DNA of 64,000 nucleotides, taken from contig OX638132.1 in NCBI GenBank assembly GCA_951804985.1, forward strand, positions 91,454,696 to 91,518,695, given 5' to 3'. Below are positions 33,701 through 44,773 of this stretch, piece by piece. Under the pieces are notes generated by a model. It worked only from the letters and a program-made list of their open reading frames with translations, did no database searches and was not told where the DNA came from. Within the stretch, counting starts at the first letter, position 1. Each line of letters starts with the position of its first letter. The translations under genes and the position numbers were made by a program. The stretch comes from Dryomyza anilis (taxonomy: Eukaryota > Arthropoda > Insecta > Diptera > Dryomyzidae).

Positions 33701-36700
33701 AAATGTCAACTATGCGAATTTGGTGCGTGTTCTTGTTTATTTATGTGACAAACAAGCACTTGCAAAAATAGAAACGACAAAAATCCCCATTATACTAAAA
33801 TCTATGTCCTCTGTGTATTCGACATAGTGTTTTATAGACTTTGGCGCCTCCATCACGACCACCAGTGATGTCATATTAGCTGTGGCCTTGAAATGGCAAA
33901 AACATAAATTCTATTTTAAGCATTAAAGTAAATTAAAAATACTTAAGTATTAAATCGTTCAATTTAATTATACAATAATATTTAAAAGTCGTGGATTTTT
34001 CTTGAGTTATGCTGCCACCTTTGAAGCCATGCCATGTGACATCTGGTATTTTGTCTCTGCAATTATATAATATAGTTAGTTACTAAATAAGCTTAGTTCA
34101 CTGTCCTCTCACATCAACTACATGCTACGCACATTCATAGTACCTAGATTTGTCACTGTGCTTGAGGTTTCCCAACTTCACAGAAATACCAGCGAAGAAA
34201 TGGTTTCGGGTTTCAACCACTCAAATCCATCGTTATGGTAATCGTAGCTCTCTGCTCTGATTGTAAGACGTGCACGAATACGCAAATATGAATTCAATTT
34301 TGATGAGAGTCAGAGAATATATGCCCTACAGGCTGCGGTGGGTTTTACAAATCAATATTCAATAATAATACAGTAATAATACACTCAGAAATGTTATTTA
34401 TCGAATTCAAGTAAAATAGCTCCATTGAATAACAATACTCAACACGTTTTTACGAACGAATTCGAACATAAATTCTATATAATTCAAGGGTGCTGATTTT
34501 GATTGCATACCGTCGGTGATACTGCAATACCGCCTATCTACAATTTCGAATACGTTATACAAAATCAATTTTACAGTTCAAAATAAACTGTTTTGAGTAT
34601 CAATTATGTATTTACTTCACATAAAATTGAGTATGTCATAGTTTATAATCGCATTTATCTAATTTATCTGATCAACATATCAATTAAAACCGGATTAAAA
34701 GACAAAATTAGGCGTTATCCTTGACGATACTTTGTTTATTCCTACTTCAATTGATTCAGACTTTTGCGTCTGATAAACATAGAAAATAAAATTGACAGAA
34801 TTCGAAATTGTGAAAAAGCACACTATTGTGTCCGATTTGAATTTGTGTCTTGTGCCAGAATAGCGCTATTAGTCCATATTTAAATTGTTTTTAAAATTTA
34901 GGCTCTAATAATAAACAAGATTTATAATCAGATAATAGTACAAAGTATTTCCAAGTAATTCGATAGGAATTTTTACATCTTGTATAGAAATGAAACTTGT
35001 AAAATACTAGGTTCATATTTTGTAATATTTAAAAAAAGGACGTTTAGAGTAACACAATCATTCCAATATTTTCTTGAAATTTCAAATTGTTTTTATTGGG
35101 TGTAGCAATCAATTATTCTCATCAAATTTTCTTCAATTCTCCGAACCCATTTTCGTAGAGTTCCTTTCCGCACTGCACTTTACCATTTGTTCATTTCCAG
35201 CGATTATTTCTACAGATATATAATATAAACCTGTTCATCATCTAATCTTAAAAATGTTAGTATTACTGAACGTGCTTCACCGAATAAGACAATCGTATCT
35301 AAAGATTATTTCGCTAAGAATTGGTTTTCAGAAAACATATTTCCCGAGCAAATCTACCCCCAGACAAGTATGTAATTGGTTTAAAAATCAAATTCCGTAA
35401 TCCTATAATTTAAAATATCGAAAGCCTCATTGAAATAAGGCGCAATTGATCCAATGTTTCAACATTTCGGATATTTCGATACTTATTTTCGGGGATTTCG
35501 AGGATTGGGAATTTCGGTACATGTGTTAAATAGTGCGCAGGTAGTGGCTCCTGCGAATCTGTGGACTTTAAAATATATATTTAGCCGATATTTCCAAATC
35601 GCAATCCCTTCGTGATACCCCACTAGAATATCCATATATACAGAAGAGGTTCTAAATGTGCTTGCATTAGAATTATATAGAAGACTTATTGATTCGAGAC
35701 GATTAAAAAATACCTAAAGTATTCTTAGATTAGCCAACCACAAAAGAACGTTTATAGAATTTTCTAGAATTTTCCCGCAAAGAACTTATATCAACTCCTA
35801 TGATTTTCAATACATATACTACAAATAAATTAACATTTCTTTGGCCGAAGGAATGTTACCTAATTAAATGGTACATTCCTTTAAGCTAGAATCCATCCAT
35901 TCAATCGAATTCCTGTATATAAAGTACTTGAATGTATTGATTTCGATTGAAATGCGTTAATCGAAGAAATTGAGTTCAGTGGAATAAATGTAATCCCTTT
36001 TTTCTTATCAAATATTGAGAATCGGATCGTTTGTGAATTTTAGAACTTGCCCTATAATTTCTAAATAATTTTAAAATATTAAATATCTACTATTTATACT
36101 TAATAGGCAATTAATCGATGTAGATCGCGACGATCCCGTATGTGGAATATGTGCATACTTTTCGTAATATACTATTTTGTCACAGTCTACTCGGCCAAGG
36201 GTGGTGCTGAGAAAACGGCAGATATCGATGAGGATAACGTGCCAGGAAATCTGGGCGAGGGTACCGAAGACGTTGGTAATACCGCGTACGATCACAAAGA
36301 CGAAACAGACGAGCTCGAAAATGGTATGAGCGAAAACCCACTTTACGACTTTTCTTCCGAAATGCCGAAGGTACTTGACCCCATTCGATAATAAATATAT
36401 AACAACAAATTTCTAAACACTACTTTCAATTATAGTTGGAAGGTTCCACTGAAGCAACACCTGTGAAGACCCATGGTGTGGTGCCTACATGGCGACCACT
36501 ACGTGACAACTGTACACCGCCCGCGATTGAACAGTTTCCACAACCGCTAATGAGTAAATGGGCGCGTAATCATGGTGGTCTGGTTATACATGTGCTCGTG
36601 GCAGTCTTTACATTTTTCGGATTGGCTATTGTTTGTGACGAATACTTTGTGGCCAGTTTGGATCGACTATGTGAAGGTAGGTTAAGAAATTTTTAAATAG

Positions 36701-39700
36701 ATTTATCGATAGTGATGCGCAAAAAATGCAAGACTCTTGTTGCTGTTATTGGAAGAACATTGCGATGCAAGAACAAGTCCAAAAACAAGACTACCATGTC
36801 TTGTTCTTGCATTTCTCATACCTAGTTTTTGATCTATATGATTAATATCTACTATCTTTTCAGAGTTAAAGCTATCACCCGATGTCGCTGGTGCCACATT
36901 CATGGCGGCCGGCAGTTCAGCACCCGAATTGGCTACAGTCGTTATTGGCGTCTTCTTTGCCAAGGACGATATTGGCATCAGTGGTGTTATTGGTTCGGCC
37001 GTTTTCAACATAATGTTTGTCATATCGGTTTGTGCCCTGTGCTCGGGCACCGTCTGTCAACTGAATTGGTGGCCTTTAGTGCGTGACTGCTTCTTCTATT
37101 GTGTATCGATTTTGGTGATGTTGATTATAATATTTAATGACGTCATATCATGTGTAAGTTACTCTATATGTTTAATGTAGATAAAGTATGTGTCTCATTG
37201 CTAAAGCTCATTTAAACATATGAATAGTTTTAAAACCATGATTACCTCAACGATGATAAAGTAAACTTCCCGGCAAGATAATAAGTTGTGCTTACTTAAA
37301 ATCTGTAGTACTTTTAAATTTCTGTATATTAATCTCGTGTACTCACAACTTTATCGATTAGAACGTTGGGAATAATCTCGATCCTTAAACGCTTTGAAAT
37401 TAGACAAAGTCACATAATTTGCACCCGCGGAATTAAGACTATACAAGATGACTATATTTGAGTGTGTTCCAAACTTGATTAAATTTTGAACTGTTCGGAT
37501 TTGAACTGAATATAATTTGCGTTCTTACTCGTTCGGGATTATAACCGTTTTAGCATTATTCGTTATGACTACCTACTCCAAGAGCATAGTATGATAGCTT
37601 AGTAAGAGCGATAATTAATCCATTTCTGTGCTATATTCTCTCCATTTTCTTACAGTTCGAGTCCGTCGTCATGTTGCTCTTCTATGTCTTATACTGTATT
37701 GCACTACATTTCAACACCGAACTCGAACGATGGGCCCACTCTCTGAAACTTCCATTTAAACTTCCGACTAAAGAGGAACAATCTTCACTGGTTACCTACA
37801 AAAATATTCCCGACTCATCGTACACACAAGGCACCCAACAACAGACCAGTCTCACACAAGAACCGAAAACAGCTGCCGCCGCAGCAGGAGCCCAGCAGCA
37901 ACAATCACAAAATGATTACCAAAGCTACACTGATCCCAATACCAGTTGGGATCCCAATGCAGCATGGGGTGATCAACCATCGAACCCCGTAGGATTCAGT
38001 GCTAGAACCAACCCACCACCGGTCGATGACTGGGGCATGAGTCAGTTCCGCGATGGGCAGGGCCAGGAGAACATGGCCTATAATCCGGATCAACCAGATG
38101 CAGTGGTAACACAAAAACCCACTGACACAACCGATGCGAATAATAAACCGGTGGTAGGAAAACCACAAGCAACCGGTAACGGTGCCGAATATTACAAATC
38201 ATCGGAGAAAACCAAAGAGCCACGTCCTGACCCATTGTTGCGACCGACGGAAGGTGGTCTGCCAGCACTGATATCCTGGTATGTCGTCTACCCGATACAC
38301 TTTTTGTGCAAGAAAACCATGCCCGACTGTCGTACGGAACAGTATCGCAACTGGTATCCGTTCACATTTGTCATCTCAATGGTTTGGATTTCGTTCTATT
38401 CATACTTTATGGTATGGATGATCACTGTAATTGGCTTCACTCTGGGTATCCCCGATACGGTAATGGGTCTGACATTTGTTGCTGCTGGCGTTTCTGTGCC
38501 CGATGCCCTAAGCTCAATAGCGGTTATCAAAGAGGGATTTGGGGACATGGCCGTTTCGAATGCAATCGGATCGAATGTCTTTGATATACTAGTGTGCTTA
38601 GGTCTTCCGTGGTTTATACAGACGGCCATAATAGCGCCGGGTTCGCACGTCAATGTTATATCTAAAGGTACGTATATCTGTATATTTAATATAATTTATA
38701 TATTCGAATCGAATGGCACGTTTCATACATATATAACAAAGTATAATTTGCCAAATTAGTTTAGCAATCATATTAGATCAATCAATGTAGACTTAACATA
38801 TATAAAAAGAAATTCACGTGATTATCATTTTTTTAGAAGTCTCTTTCGACTGTAGTAAGGTATTTTAGTACATATATCAGGCTTCAGTTGCAAAAATAAA
38901 AAATCACTTAGTAGTCTAAAACGCACATAACATTCGTAGACTTCTTTAATGTAGACTATTTTAAATGGTCTAATAACTTAACTAATTCTAGGTAACTTCT
39001 GTACGAATTATCGAGAAATATGGAAAAGAATAAAGTTTATGGAACACAAAAGCCAAATAATCAACGCCGTGCAATCGATATATATATTTTTGAATTTTTA
39101 TAAAACACGTTCTGTTCAATTAAAGATTTTCAAAAATAAATAATATGCGCATAATATTTATCTAAGAAACTGTTTAAAATACCCCTATGATCACAATTGA
39201 GTTTTTAAAGACTGTTTTAAAATATATAAATATCACTAAAAAATCAACTTCTACCACATAGTCAATTCATACACCCTGAAAAAAATACTATGTAAATAAT
39301 AGTTTTTTTTACTATTAAAAATAGTCAATAGGATTAATTATTATTTTAATCGGAAAATACCATTAAATACAGAAAATACCATTAAATTGCCATTGAGTTT
39401 ATATGAAAAGATTTATTTTTTGTATACTACTAAATCAATATTGTCCTATTGACCAATTTTAATGGGATTTGAGGGAATTTCGTTTTGGGTGCATGTTCTA
39501 AAATTGATTATTTTTTATTACATTTATTACATAAAAATACAATATTAATTTTATTACATAAAAATAAAATATAACAATAAATCAAATTATTAAACAAAAA
39601 TATAATTTATACTCAATTTCAAATTTTTGCTTAAAATTCAAATTTATGCTCAAATTGGAAATTTTTGCTTAAAGTTCTAATTTTTACTCAAATATACGAA

Positions 39701-42700
39701 ATTTCACTAAAAATTCAAAATTTACTTATTTTGACTCAAAAATTAAAAATTTTCAAAAAAAGAAAAATTATTGACTCGAAATTCAAATTTTGACTAAACA
39801 CACAATTTTTCAAATTTCACTCACAATTTAAATGTTCACTCGAAATTCAAATTATCATTTAAAATTTAAATATTTACACAAAATTGAAGTTATTATTATT
39901 TAAAATTTTAATTTTTAGGCAAGTCAAATTCAAATATTCACTCAAAAAGTCCAAATTTCATTCAGAATTACAGTTGAAAATTTAACTTTTACCTCAAAAC
40001 ATAAATATTCACTCAAAATTCAAATTTTCAATAAAAATTTCAAAATTTCATTAAAATTCTATTTTTCACTCAAAATTCCAATTTTCCATAAAAATTCAAC
40101 TTTTATTACAAATTTTTTTTTTTTTTTTCAAAATTTAACTCAAAATTCAAGTTTTCACTGAAAATTTAAAATTTCAATGAAAATTTAAATTTTCCCGCCA
40201 AAATTAAAATGTTCACTCAAAATTTAAAACTTAACTCTAAATTTAAAATTTCACTCAAAATTAAAATTACATTCGAAAATTCTAAATTCATATTTTCACT
40301 CCAAAATTCAACTTTTATCTCAAAATTAAATTTTTCGATCAAAATTCAACTTTGAACCCAAAAATTTAATTTTCATTCCAAATTTAAAATTGCCCTCAAT
40401 ATTAAACTTTAACTCAAAATTTATTTTTAACTCAAATTTTTTTTTTAATTACAAAATTTTTTTTTAACTCAAAATTTATTTTTAACTCAAAATTTATTTT
40501 TAACTCAAAATTTATTTTTAACTCATATTTTATTTTTAACTCAAAATTTATTTTTAACTCAAAATTTATTTTTAACTCAAAATTTATTTTTAAACTCAAA
40601 ATTCATTTTTAACTCAAAATTTATTTTTAACTCAAACTTTAAATTTTCTTCAGAATTTAAATTTTATTCAGAACTCATAGTCTCAATCAAAAAATTCAAA
40701 ATGTCTCTTAAAATTTAAGTTTTCACTCAAAATTCAAATGTTCACCCCAAATTCTAATTGCCACAAAAAAGCGAAATTGTCTTCAAAATTTAAGTTTTCA
40801 CTCGATTTCAAATTTTTCTTTTAAATGTTCACTCAAAATTAAATTATTTCACAAAATATTGAAATTCAAAATTAAAATTTCGGCTCAAAATTAAAACGTT
40901 CGTCCAAAATTTAAACATTTACCCAAATTCACTCAATTTCAAATGTTCACTTTTTAATTTCACTCAAAATTTAAAATCTCACTAAAAATTCAAATTTTAA
41001 TTCAAAATTTATATTCAATATTTTATTTAAAATTCAAATTTTTACCAAAAATAAAATTTACCAATTACACTGCACAACAGCCATTCTGCGCAGCAGTCAA
41101 GGTTATTTTTGTATTATGTAAAATGACGCCCTTATTCCGAAAATATGGTTTAATAATGTTTCTTTGGATTTGTTTACAAAATATGGGCCAATAACGTTTG
41201 GACCGAACTTTCATAAAGGAGTCACATATATTTGCAAATATCTCGCGTTCTAAATAACACATATGATCAAATGTTATACCGAATGAAAGTTAATTGAATA
41301 TCGAAAAAACATTTCTTAGAACATTTTTAAATTGGTTCATTAGTTTAAGAGAACTCGAAAGGAGAACTTGAAAAAACATTTTTTTTTCAACAAAAATTTA
41401 AGAAAAAATTCATTATAAAATGGAGAACAAATCGAGAAAGTAAGATGATACACAAATTTTAATTTTTCAAAATTATTTCACACTCTTTCGAAGAAATTCA
41501 GCTATAAATGACAAAAATATATGTGTAACATTTGAGGATAAAAAAAGTTATGTGAAAGCAATATAATTGAGTGCTATACAAATAGGCATAAAAATAAAAA
41601 AATGTGAGCGGATCACGATTATTTTTTGAGCACCTATTGATAGATGATTGTTTGTAATTAATTTTAAATTTTATAACTTTATCTTTAATACTTAACGAGA
41701 TATGTGATCCAAAAAAGTAAACCCATATCTCGTAGTGAATGTAGTAGATTACGTTGACTAAATCGACTCATTTTCGAACTTTGAATTACTATTCTACTAA
41801 AATATATTGAAAATAAATTTCACATCATTCGGAATAGCAGTTTTAAAGTTATCGTGTATAGGCGGACAGACAGACGGTCATATCTAAATCGACTCGGAAA
41901 GTGATGTTGACCAAGAAAATATATACTTTTTCATACCAGTCACGCCTACTAAGAGGCGCTAAAATATCCTCACATATATTTCAAAACTTGTTACCCGTGG
42001 GTATTGGGTATAAACATATTATGTGATTTTTTTTAGTTAATACCCGATTGTAATGCTTTCACATGATTTTTTCTGTTCTCAAAACGTATCCATAGATTTC
42101 TTTTATTTTTACACTATTTTCTTTAAAAATGTACAGGCTAATTTTGCAATATTACAAACTGTGCATCATCTTGCGTTTTCAATTTTTCGTCATTTTTTAA
42201 ATGCATTTTTTTAATAAAATTTTGGTCGACAAAATTTACATTTTTCGAGTTCTTCTATAGAGTTTTCTGGAACCAGTAAACAAATTCCAAACTATTGTAG
42301 AAAATGTTTATTGAATATTTAATTATATTTCATTCGATATAACAATTGCGTTTATGGGTTTTATTAAACGCGAGATATTTACAAATATATGTGACAACCT
42401 TTTTGAAAGCTCAGTACAAAAGTTATTGCCCGAAATCTTGTAAACCTATCCGTAGAAAATTTTTTAATTCATATATTCAAATTCTGCGAGTCATTTCCAA
42501 TAATACAAAAATAATGGAATTTACTGCGCAAACTTTTTTCTCATTTTGTTGTGTAGTGTTATGATTAAAAATTTTAAATACATAAATACATATAAAGTCT
42601 AGTTTTTCTTAAAACAAATTTAATTTTTAAATGAACTTTTGTTATGAACAAAACGTGTTTTAAAAGTATGACAAACTGAAAATTACATTTCATTGATGTT

Positions 42701-42912
42701 TTCTCTATAATATTAATTTACAGGACTTGCGTACAGCACATTATCGCTATTCTCCACTGTCGTCTTCTTACTACTCTCGACGCACTTAAATGGCTGGAAA
42801 CTGGACAAACGCCTGGGCATAATACTAATGGTTTGGTATTTGCTGTTTATAACGCTCGCCTCTCTCTACGAACTCAATGTGTTCGGGTACATGAATCCAC
42901 CAGAATGTGATA
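27698..42912 (+). CDS. K+-dependent Na+/Ca2+ exchanger (SLC24/NCKX family), six exons, 3' end not closed
   Basis: Plasma-membrane antiporter expected to extrude Ca2+ with K+ in exchange for Na+. Join: 27698-27700, 36107-36370, 36436-36676, 36864-37153, 37656-38667, 42724-42912; all junctions are GT-AG and in frame, giving 666 codons plus a split codon. Signal-like hydrophobic stretch 14-31; acidic outer segment 36-90; NCT glycosylation sequon at 114; first membrane helix about 138-157. Alpha-1 repeat has GATFMAAGSSAPEL with Glu191. A Q/N/P-rich cytoplasmic loop covers about 305-490. Alpha-2 repeat has AAGVSVPD (Asp549) and GSNVFD (Asp576), which align with Glu188, Asp548 and Asp575 of vertebrate NCKX2; the last is tied to K+ dependence. 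Drosophila candidates are CG1090 and Nckx30C; I cannot decide between them. The last codons and stop may lie in a further exon. Confidence 0.88.
27701..28792 (+). other. NCKX intron 1, 5' part
   Basis: Starts less AT-rich (27.7-28.25 kb), then has two TTG/GTT trinucleotide-repeat tracts (28163-28190 and 28335-28400). Overlapping hydrophobic frames there are products of the repeats. No gene recognised. Confidence 0.45.
28163..28400. repeat. (GTT)n/(TTG)n-rich tracts
   Basis: Interrupted GTT repeats at about 28169-28192, 28270-28290 and 28335-28390. Confidence 0.75.
28793..29506. mobile_element. hAT-type MITE, copy 1, with exact 8-bp target duplication
   Basis: Starts TAGAGATGGGCGCGTGCCG; the right end is decayed but ends ATCTCTA. 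The flanks ATTCAGAG at 28785-28792 and 29507-29514 are identical. An 8-bp duplication is the hAT signature. The interior is made largely of diverged GGTTCC and GATTCC hexamers and CGTGCGTGC words. A 100-codon frame in it (28874-29176) is repeat-derived. Copies lie at 32754-33502 and 55662-56273. Confidence 0.9.
29515..30530 (+). other. NCKX intron 1, unique AT-rich part
   Basis: Includes a tandem duplication of a 41-bp unit at 29676-29757 (CCATTTGAAATTCAAAAGAC in both units). Otherwise nothing recognised. Confidence 0.5.
30531..30670. mobile_element. MITE family H, copy 2
   Basis: GTGCTCAATGTCACCGGAAT on the left, CGTTCCGGGGACATTTGAGC on the right, and the same internal inverted pair as 22427-22588. 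Confidence 0.8.
30671..31016. other. Intronic DNA with opposing open frames, nothing recognised
   Basis: Frames at 30617-30895 (+) and 30673-31140 (-, 155 codons) overlap. Neither resembles a known protein, and the - frame continues into a tandem repeat. Confidence 0.3.
31067..31250. repeat. Tandem repeat, 51-bp unit, about 3.6 copies
   Basis: Units begin CTCAGCCAGAACTGG with AGACCAATGCTTGGTTAA inside. Anchors CTCA at 31067, 31118, 31169 and 31221. Related words (TTGGCCGAATACTCAG, CCAAGGCTTAACCAG) reappear at about 31995-32095, suggesting one larger repetitive element across 31.0-32.1 kb. Confidence 0.75.
31508..31580 (-). repeat. tRNA-like sequence (pseudo-tRNA or SINE head)
   Basis: On the - strand it has TAGCGAAACGG, a perfect pol III A box, and further on GGGTTCGAGTACC, a near-perfect B box. 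An anticodon-arm-like CCGGACTTGTACGCAGG lies between. Stems do not pair well enough for a working tRNA. It lies within the repetitive 31.0-32.1 kb stretch. Confidence 0.5.
31715..31795 (+). repeat. tRNA-like sequence (possible SINE head)
   Basis: GTAGACTAAAGGGGAGAGCA resembles an A-box arm. GAGTTCGATTCC is a good B box. No full cloverleaf could be folded by eye. Confidence 0.4.
32754..33502. mobile_element. hAT-type MITE, copy 2, both ends intact
   Basis: Inverted ends TAGAGATGGGCGCGTGCC and GGCACGCGCCCATCTCTA. Flanks ATTGCTAT (32746-32753) and ATTACTAT (33503-33510) match at 7 of 8. The interior is collinear with 28793-29506 (GGTTCCGGTTC words). Lies in NCKX intron 1. Confidence 0.92.
33511..36106 (+). 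other. NCKX intron 1, 3' part
   Basis: Unique AT-rich sequence. A possible MITE end (ACACTCAGAAATG) occurs near 34382 with no partner found. Nothing else recognised before the exon 2 acceptor. Confidence 0.45.
36107..36370 (+). CDS. NCKX exon 2 (signal sequence and acidic outer segment)
   Basis: Acceptor TTAATAG at 36106, donor AAG|GTACTT at 36371. Encodes residues 2-89: basic RCRSRRSR, then hydrophobic CILFVIYYFVTVYSA, then a D/E-rich stretch with few conserved residues. If the exon 1 assignment is wrong, translation could instead begin at the ATG at 36140 or 36149. Confidence 0.8.
36436..36676 (+). CDS. NCKX exon 3 (first membrane helix)
   Basis: Acceptor TTATAG, donor GAAG|GTAGGT, phase 1 exit. 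Encodes residues 90-169. NCTPPAIEQFP and HVLVAVFTFFGLAIVCDEYFVASL are characteristic of NCKX proteins just before the alpha-1 repeat. Confidence 0.93.
36864..37153 (+). CDS. NCKX exon 4 (alpha-1 repeat)
   Basis: Acceptor TTTTCAG, donor TGT|GTAAGT. Encodes residues 170-266, including SPDVAGATFMAAGSSAPELA and GVIGSAVFNIMFVISVCAL, the ion-binding alpha-1 repeat, and two further hydrophobic helices. Confidence 0.95.
37656..38667 (+). CDS. NCKX exon 5 (cytoplasmic loop and alpha-2 repeat)
   Basis: Acceptor TTCTTACAG, donor AAAG|GTACGT, phase 1 exit. Encodes residues 267-603: one helix, then a low-complexity loop (QQQTSLTQEP, AAAAAGAQQQQ, NPPPVDDW), then LPALISWYVVYPIHFLC and the alpha-2 repeat with VSVPDALSS and GSNVFDILVCLGLPW. 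The loop is the usual variable region of the family. Confidence 0.95.
38668..39271 (+). other. NCKX intron 5, 5' part
   Basis: AT-rich, nothing recognised up to the MITE. Confidence 0.5.
39272..39491 (+). mobile_element. MITE family A, copy in NCKX intron 5
   Basis: Starts CACCCTGAAAAAAATACTAT and ends GGAATTTCGTTTTGGGTG, with all family landmarks in the same order as 222-443. Confidence 0.8.
39590..41060. repeat. Degenerate AT-rich minisatellite in NCKX intron 5
   Basis: About 1.4 kb built from variants of ACTCAAAATTCAAATTTTC. The core at about 40433-40640 is nearly perfect with an 18-bp unit, TTTTTAACTCAAAATTTA (for example unit starts at 40461 and 40479). Flanking units are increasingly diverged, the usual pattern of an array homogenised in the middle. 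Confidence 0.85.
41068..42558. mobile_element. Foldback element, CACTGCACAACAG ends, TTA target duplication, copy 1
   Basis: Left end CACTGCACAACAGCCATTCT, right end the inverted CATTTTGTTGTGTAGTG; TTA flanks both sides (41065-41067 and 42559-42561). Arms of about 230 bp pair imperfectly, sharing ACGCGAGATATTT and AATATATGTGAC stretches. The arms carry related open frames in inverted orientation (41065-41262 on -, 42346-42564 on +), which reflect the repeat. A second repeat (41580-42013) lies inside. A TTA duplication fits PIF/Harbinger-type insertion; superfamily is inferred only. Confidence 0.75.
41580..42013 (+). mobile_element. Dispersed ATATATACTTT repeat nested in the foldback element
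   Basis: Homologous in order to 20690-21102: GTGAGCGGATCACG, AAATTTTATAACTTTATC, GACAGACAGACGGTCATATC, AAAATATATACTTTTTCATA, CTAAGAGGCGCTAAAATATC, ending GTATTGGGTATA. Either inserted later, or part of the foldback element's interior. Confidence 0.65.
42724..42912 (+). CDS. NCKX exon 6 (last membrane helices)
   Basis: Acceptor TTTACAG. Encodes GLAYSTLSLFSTVVFLLLST, then HLNGWKLDKRLGIILMVWYL and ELNVFGYMNPPECD, close to the family's usual C-terminus. A strong donor (GATA|GTAAGTAT) follows at 42913. If not used, the frame runs on for 30 more codons to TAA at 43002-43004. If used, a short terminal exon must lie downstream; none was identified with confidence. Confidence 0.88.
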
Positions 42913-43658
42913 GTAAGTATAGACTTGGACCCACCTTCTGTATTGCAAACGAACGAAATAAACGAATAAATGACGTAAAAATGACGTCAATAGAATTTGA
43001 ATAACATGCTTTTTGACTTTTAAAAAATTCAAAATAGTTAAAATGACGTCACTTGCGAATAATAGTCTTTCGTATCGAAATACAGGAAGTGGCTATTAAA
43101 CTTAATTTACCCGATATCTTAACTAAATTTATTTAAAGGTAAATTCTAAGAAATATCACCGAGGACACAGAATAAAACTAAAAACATTCGCAGGAGTGTA
43201 AGATATACAGTGAAAAATGTTTGCAGGATATATAGCGGAAAACAAAGCATGTAGATCACAAGAAAAATGTTTTAACATAGGCACATTTACAAAAACAAAA
43301 AAACCTAACTAATGGATTTATGTTTCACCGAGTTTAGAGTTACTTACACAACAATGGATGTATTACCAGCAATGTTCAGATACAATATATATTTTTATTA
43401 TTTCTCATTACTTTCTGTCCGCGTATTGCAAATCCAATATTACAAAAACAAAAATGATTAAAAATATATGTAGATAGGACAACATAATTTATCAATTAAA
43501 TAATTGTTCAACATTAAAATAAACTTATTTACGAAGCACTATGATAATGAGAAATTCGAACATTTAAATTACTTAAAATTATTATAATACTAATAATAAT
43601 AGTAATAATTAAAATAGCTAATAAAGAAAATCACACAAAAACACACACATCATAATCC
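42913..43658 (+). other. Possible NCKX 3' sequence or next intron
   Basis: Begins either as 3'UTR after readthrough to TAA at 43002-43004, or as an intron. AT-rich, no frame recognised, several AATAAA hexamers (for example near 43516). Confidence 0.35.
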
Positions 43659-43763
43659 CCCTAGTAGAAATTTGTCCTATTACGGTAGACACGATCATGA
43701 CCTGACAAGCATAAATTCAATGATCAGTTCCCAATTATAGTCTGGAAAAAATTTCTACTAGGG
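43659..43763. mobile_element. MITE family G, compact copy
   Basis: Perfect inverted ends CCCTAGTAGAAATTT and AAATTTCTACTAGGG (the right arm preceded by AAAA) enclose 105 bp containing ACGATCATGACCTG. The shortest and cleanest copy in the window. Confidence 0.85.
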
Positions 43764-44773
43764 CTAAACAAAAAGTCAAACAAAAGTTAACTCGTATGTG
43801 AAAATGGCTTTAATTTATATCGTTAATTTGATATCGTTCTTTCACAAAACCAATCTGATTTGGAGCACCTCGCCACCACCCCTCCCCCATCACAAATGGT
43901 TTCGGTTTGAACAGCTAGAAAACGTTCACAATTTTGTGCGAGTTCAATCACAACAAAAAATGCAACGAATTTTTAATTTTTTTTTTTTTTTTTGTATTTT
44001 ACATTTTAGAGCAATTTTAAAAATAAAACAAAAATTTATTTTTTTAGAAGACATAACCTAACAGTGTTGTTTAAACTAGAAAAAATGTCAACTTAAAAAA
44101 AAAAACAAACAAACTGTTAATAGTTAATTGCAAGAATCACAAAATCAATATGATTACTTTTATTATGTCTACCATATATCTAACTTAGTGTGGATATATA
44201 TAACAACTAACTAACTAAAAAAATACTCTGATTCCAAGTAACATCAGTAAACTTCCTTTCTATCAGTAAACCTAACAAACATTACAACAATCAGTCAATT
44301 CTTCGATTCAATTAATTCGTACCGTAATTTTGAAACGCGTATAATCAAAATACATTTATATTTAATAAGTATATATATATATTATTATAATGCTCTTGAA
44401 AATAGCCAATGCCAATTATTATATTTATGATTGCAAAGAACAAATGTCAAGAGTTCAATTATAGCAAATATTAAAATTTTTGATAATGTTCTGTTTAAAT
44501 TTTAAATGTCAGCTGTTATCATTTTAAATGCCATACATTAACTCAAGAAAGTAATTTAGAAGTCTACATAAATATATATTTAGTATAACCGTCACTAAAA
44601 TGTTACACAGTTCAATGCACCGCGAATATTTGCTGTATATAGAGGACACACTTTGAAATATTAATATGTAGCATTAAAAGCAACAAAACATTACAGTAAA
44701 CCACCAACAGACAGATACATTAAACATAAATTACTGAATAAAAAAAACTATATTACAATAAATCGAAAATATG
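43764..44773. other. AT-rich intergenic DNA, nothing recognised
   Basis: The 87-codon frame at 43798-44061 contains a long T-derived Phe run and is not recognised. Confidence 0.4.

Noticed and set aside
40433..40640. Regular 18-bp spacing considered as a CRISPR-like array
   Set aside because: Contiguous tandem units without unique spacers, in a eukaryotic intron; a minisatellite.
41065..42564. Two similar small proteins (65 and 72 aa) on opposite strands
   Set aside because: They are the two arms of one foldback element; their similarity is the inverted repeat itself.
43360..44300. Candidate tiny terminal NCKX exons after AG dinucleotides (for example near 44267)
   Set aside because: Many equally good AG-plus-stop combinations exist in AT-rich DNA; none has distinguishing support.
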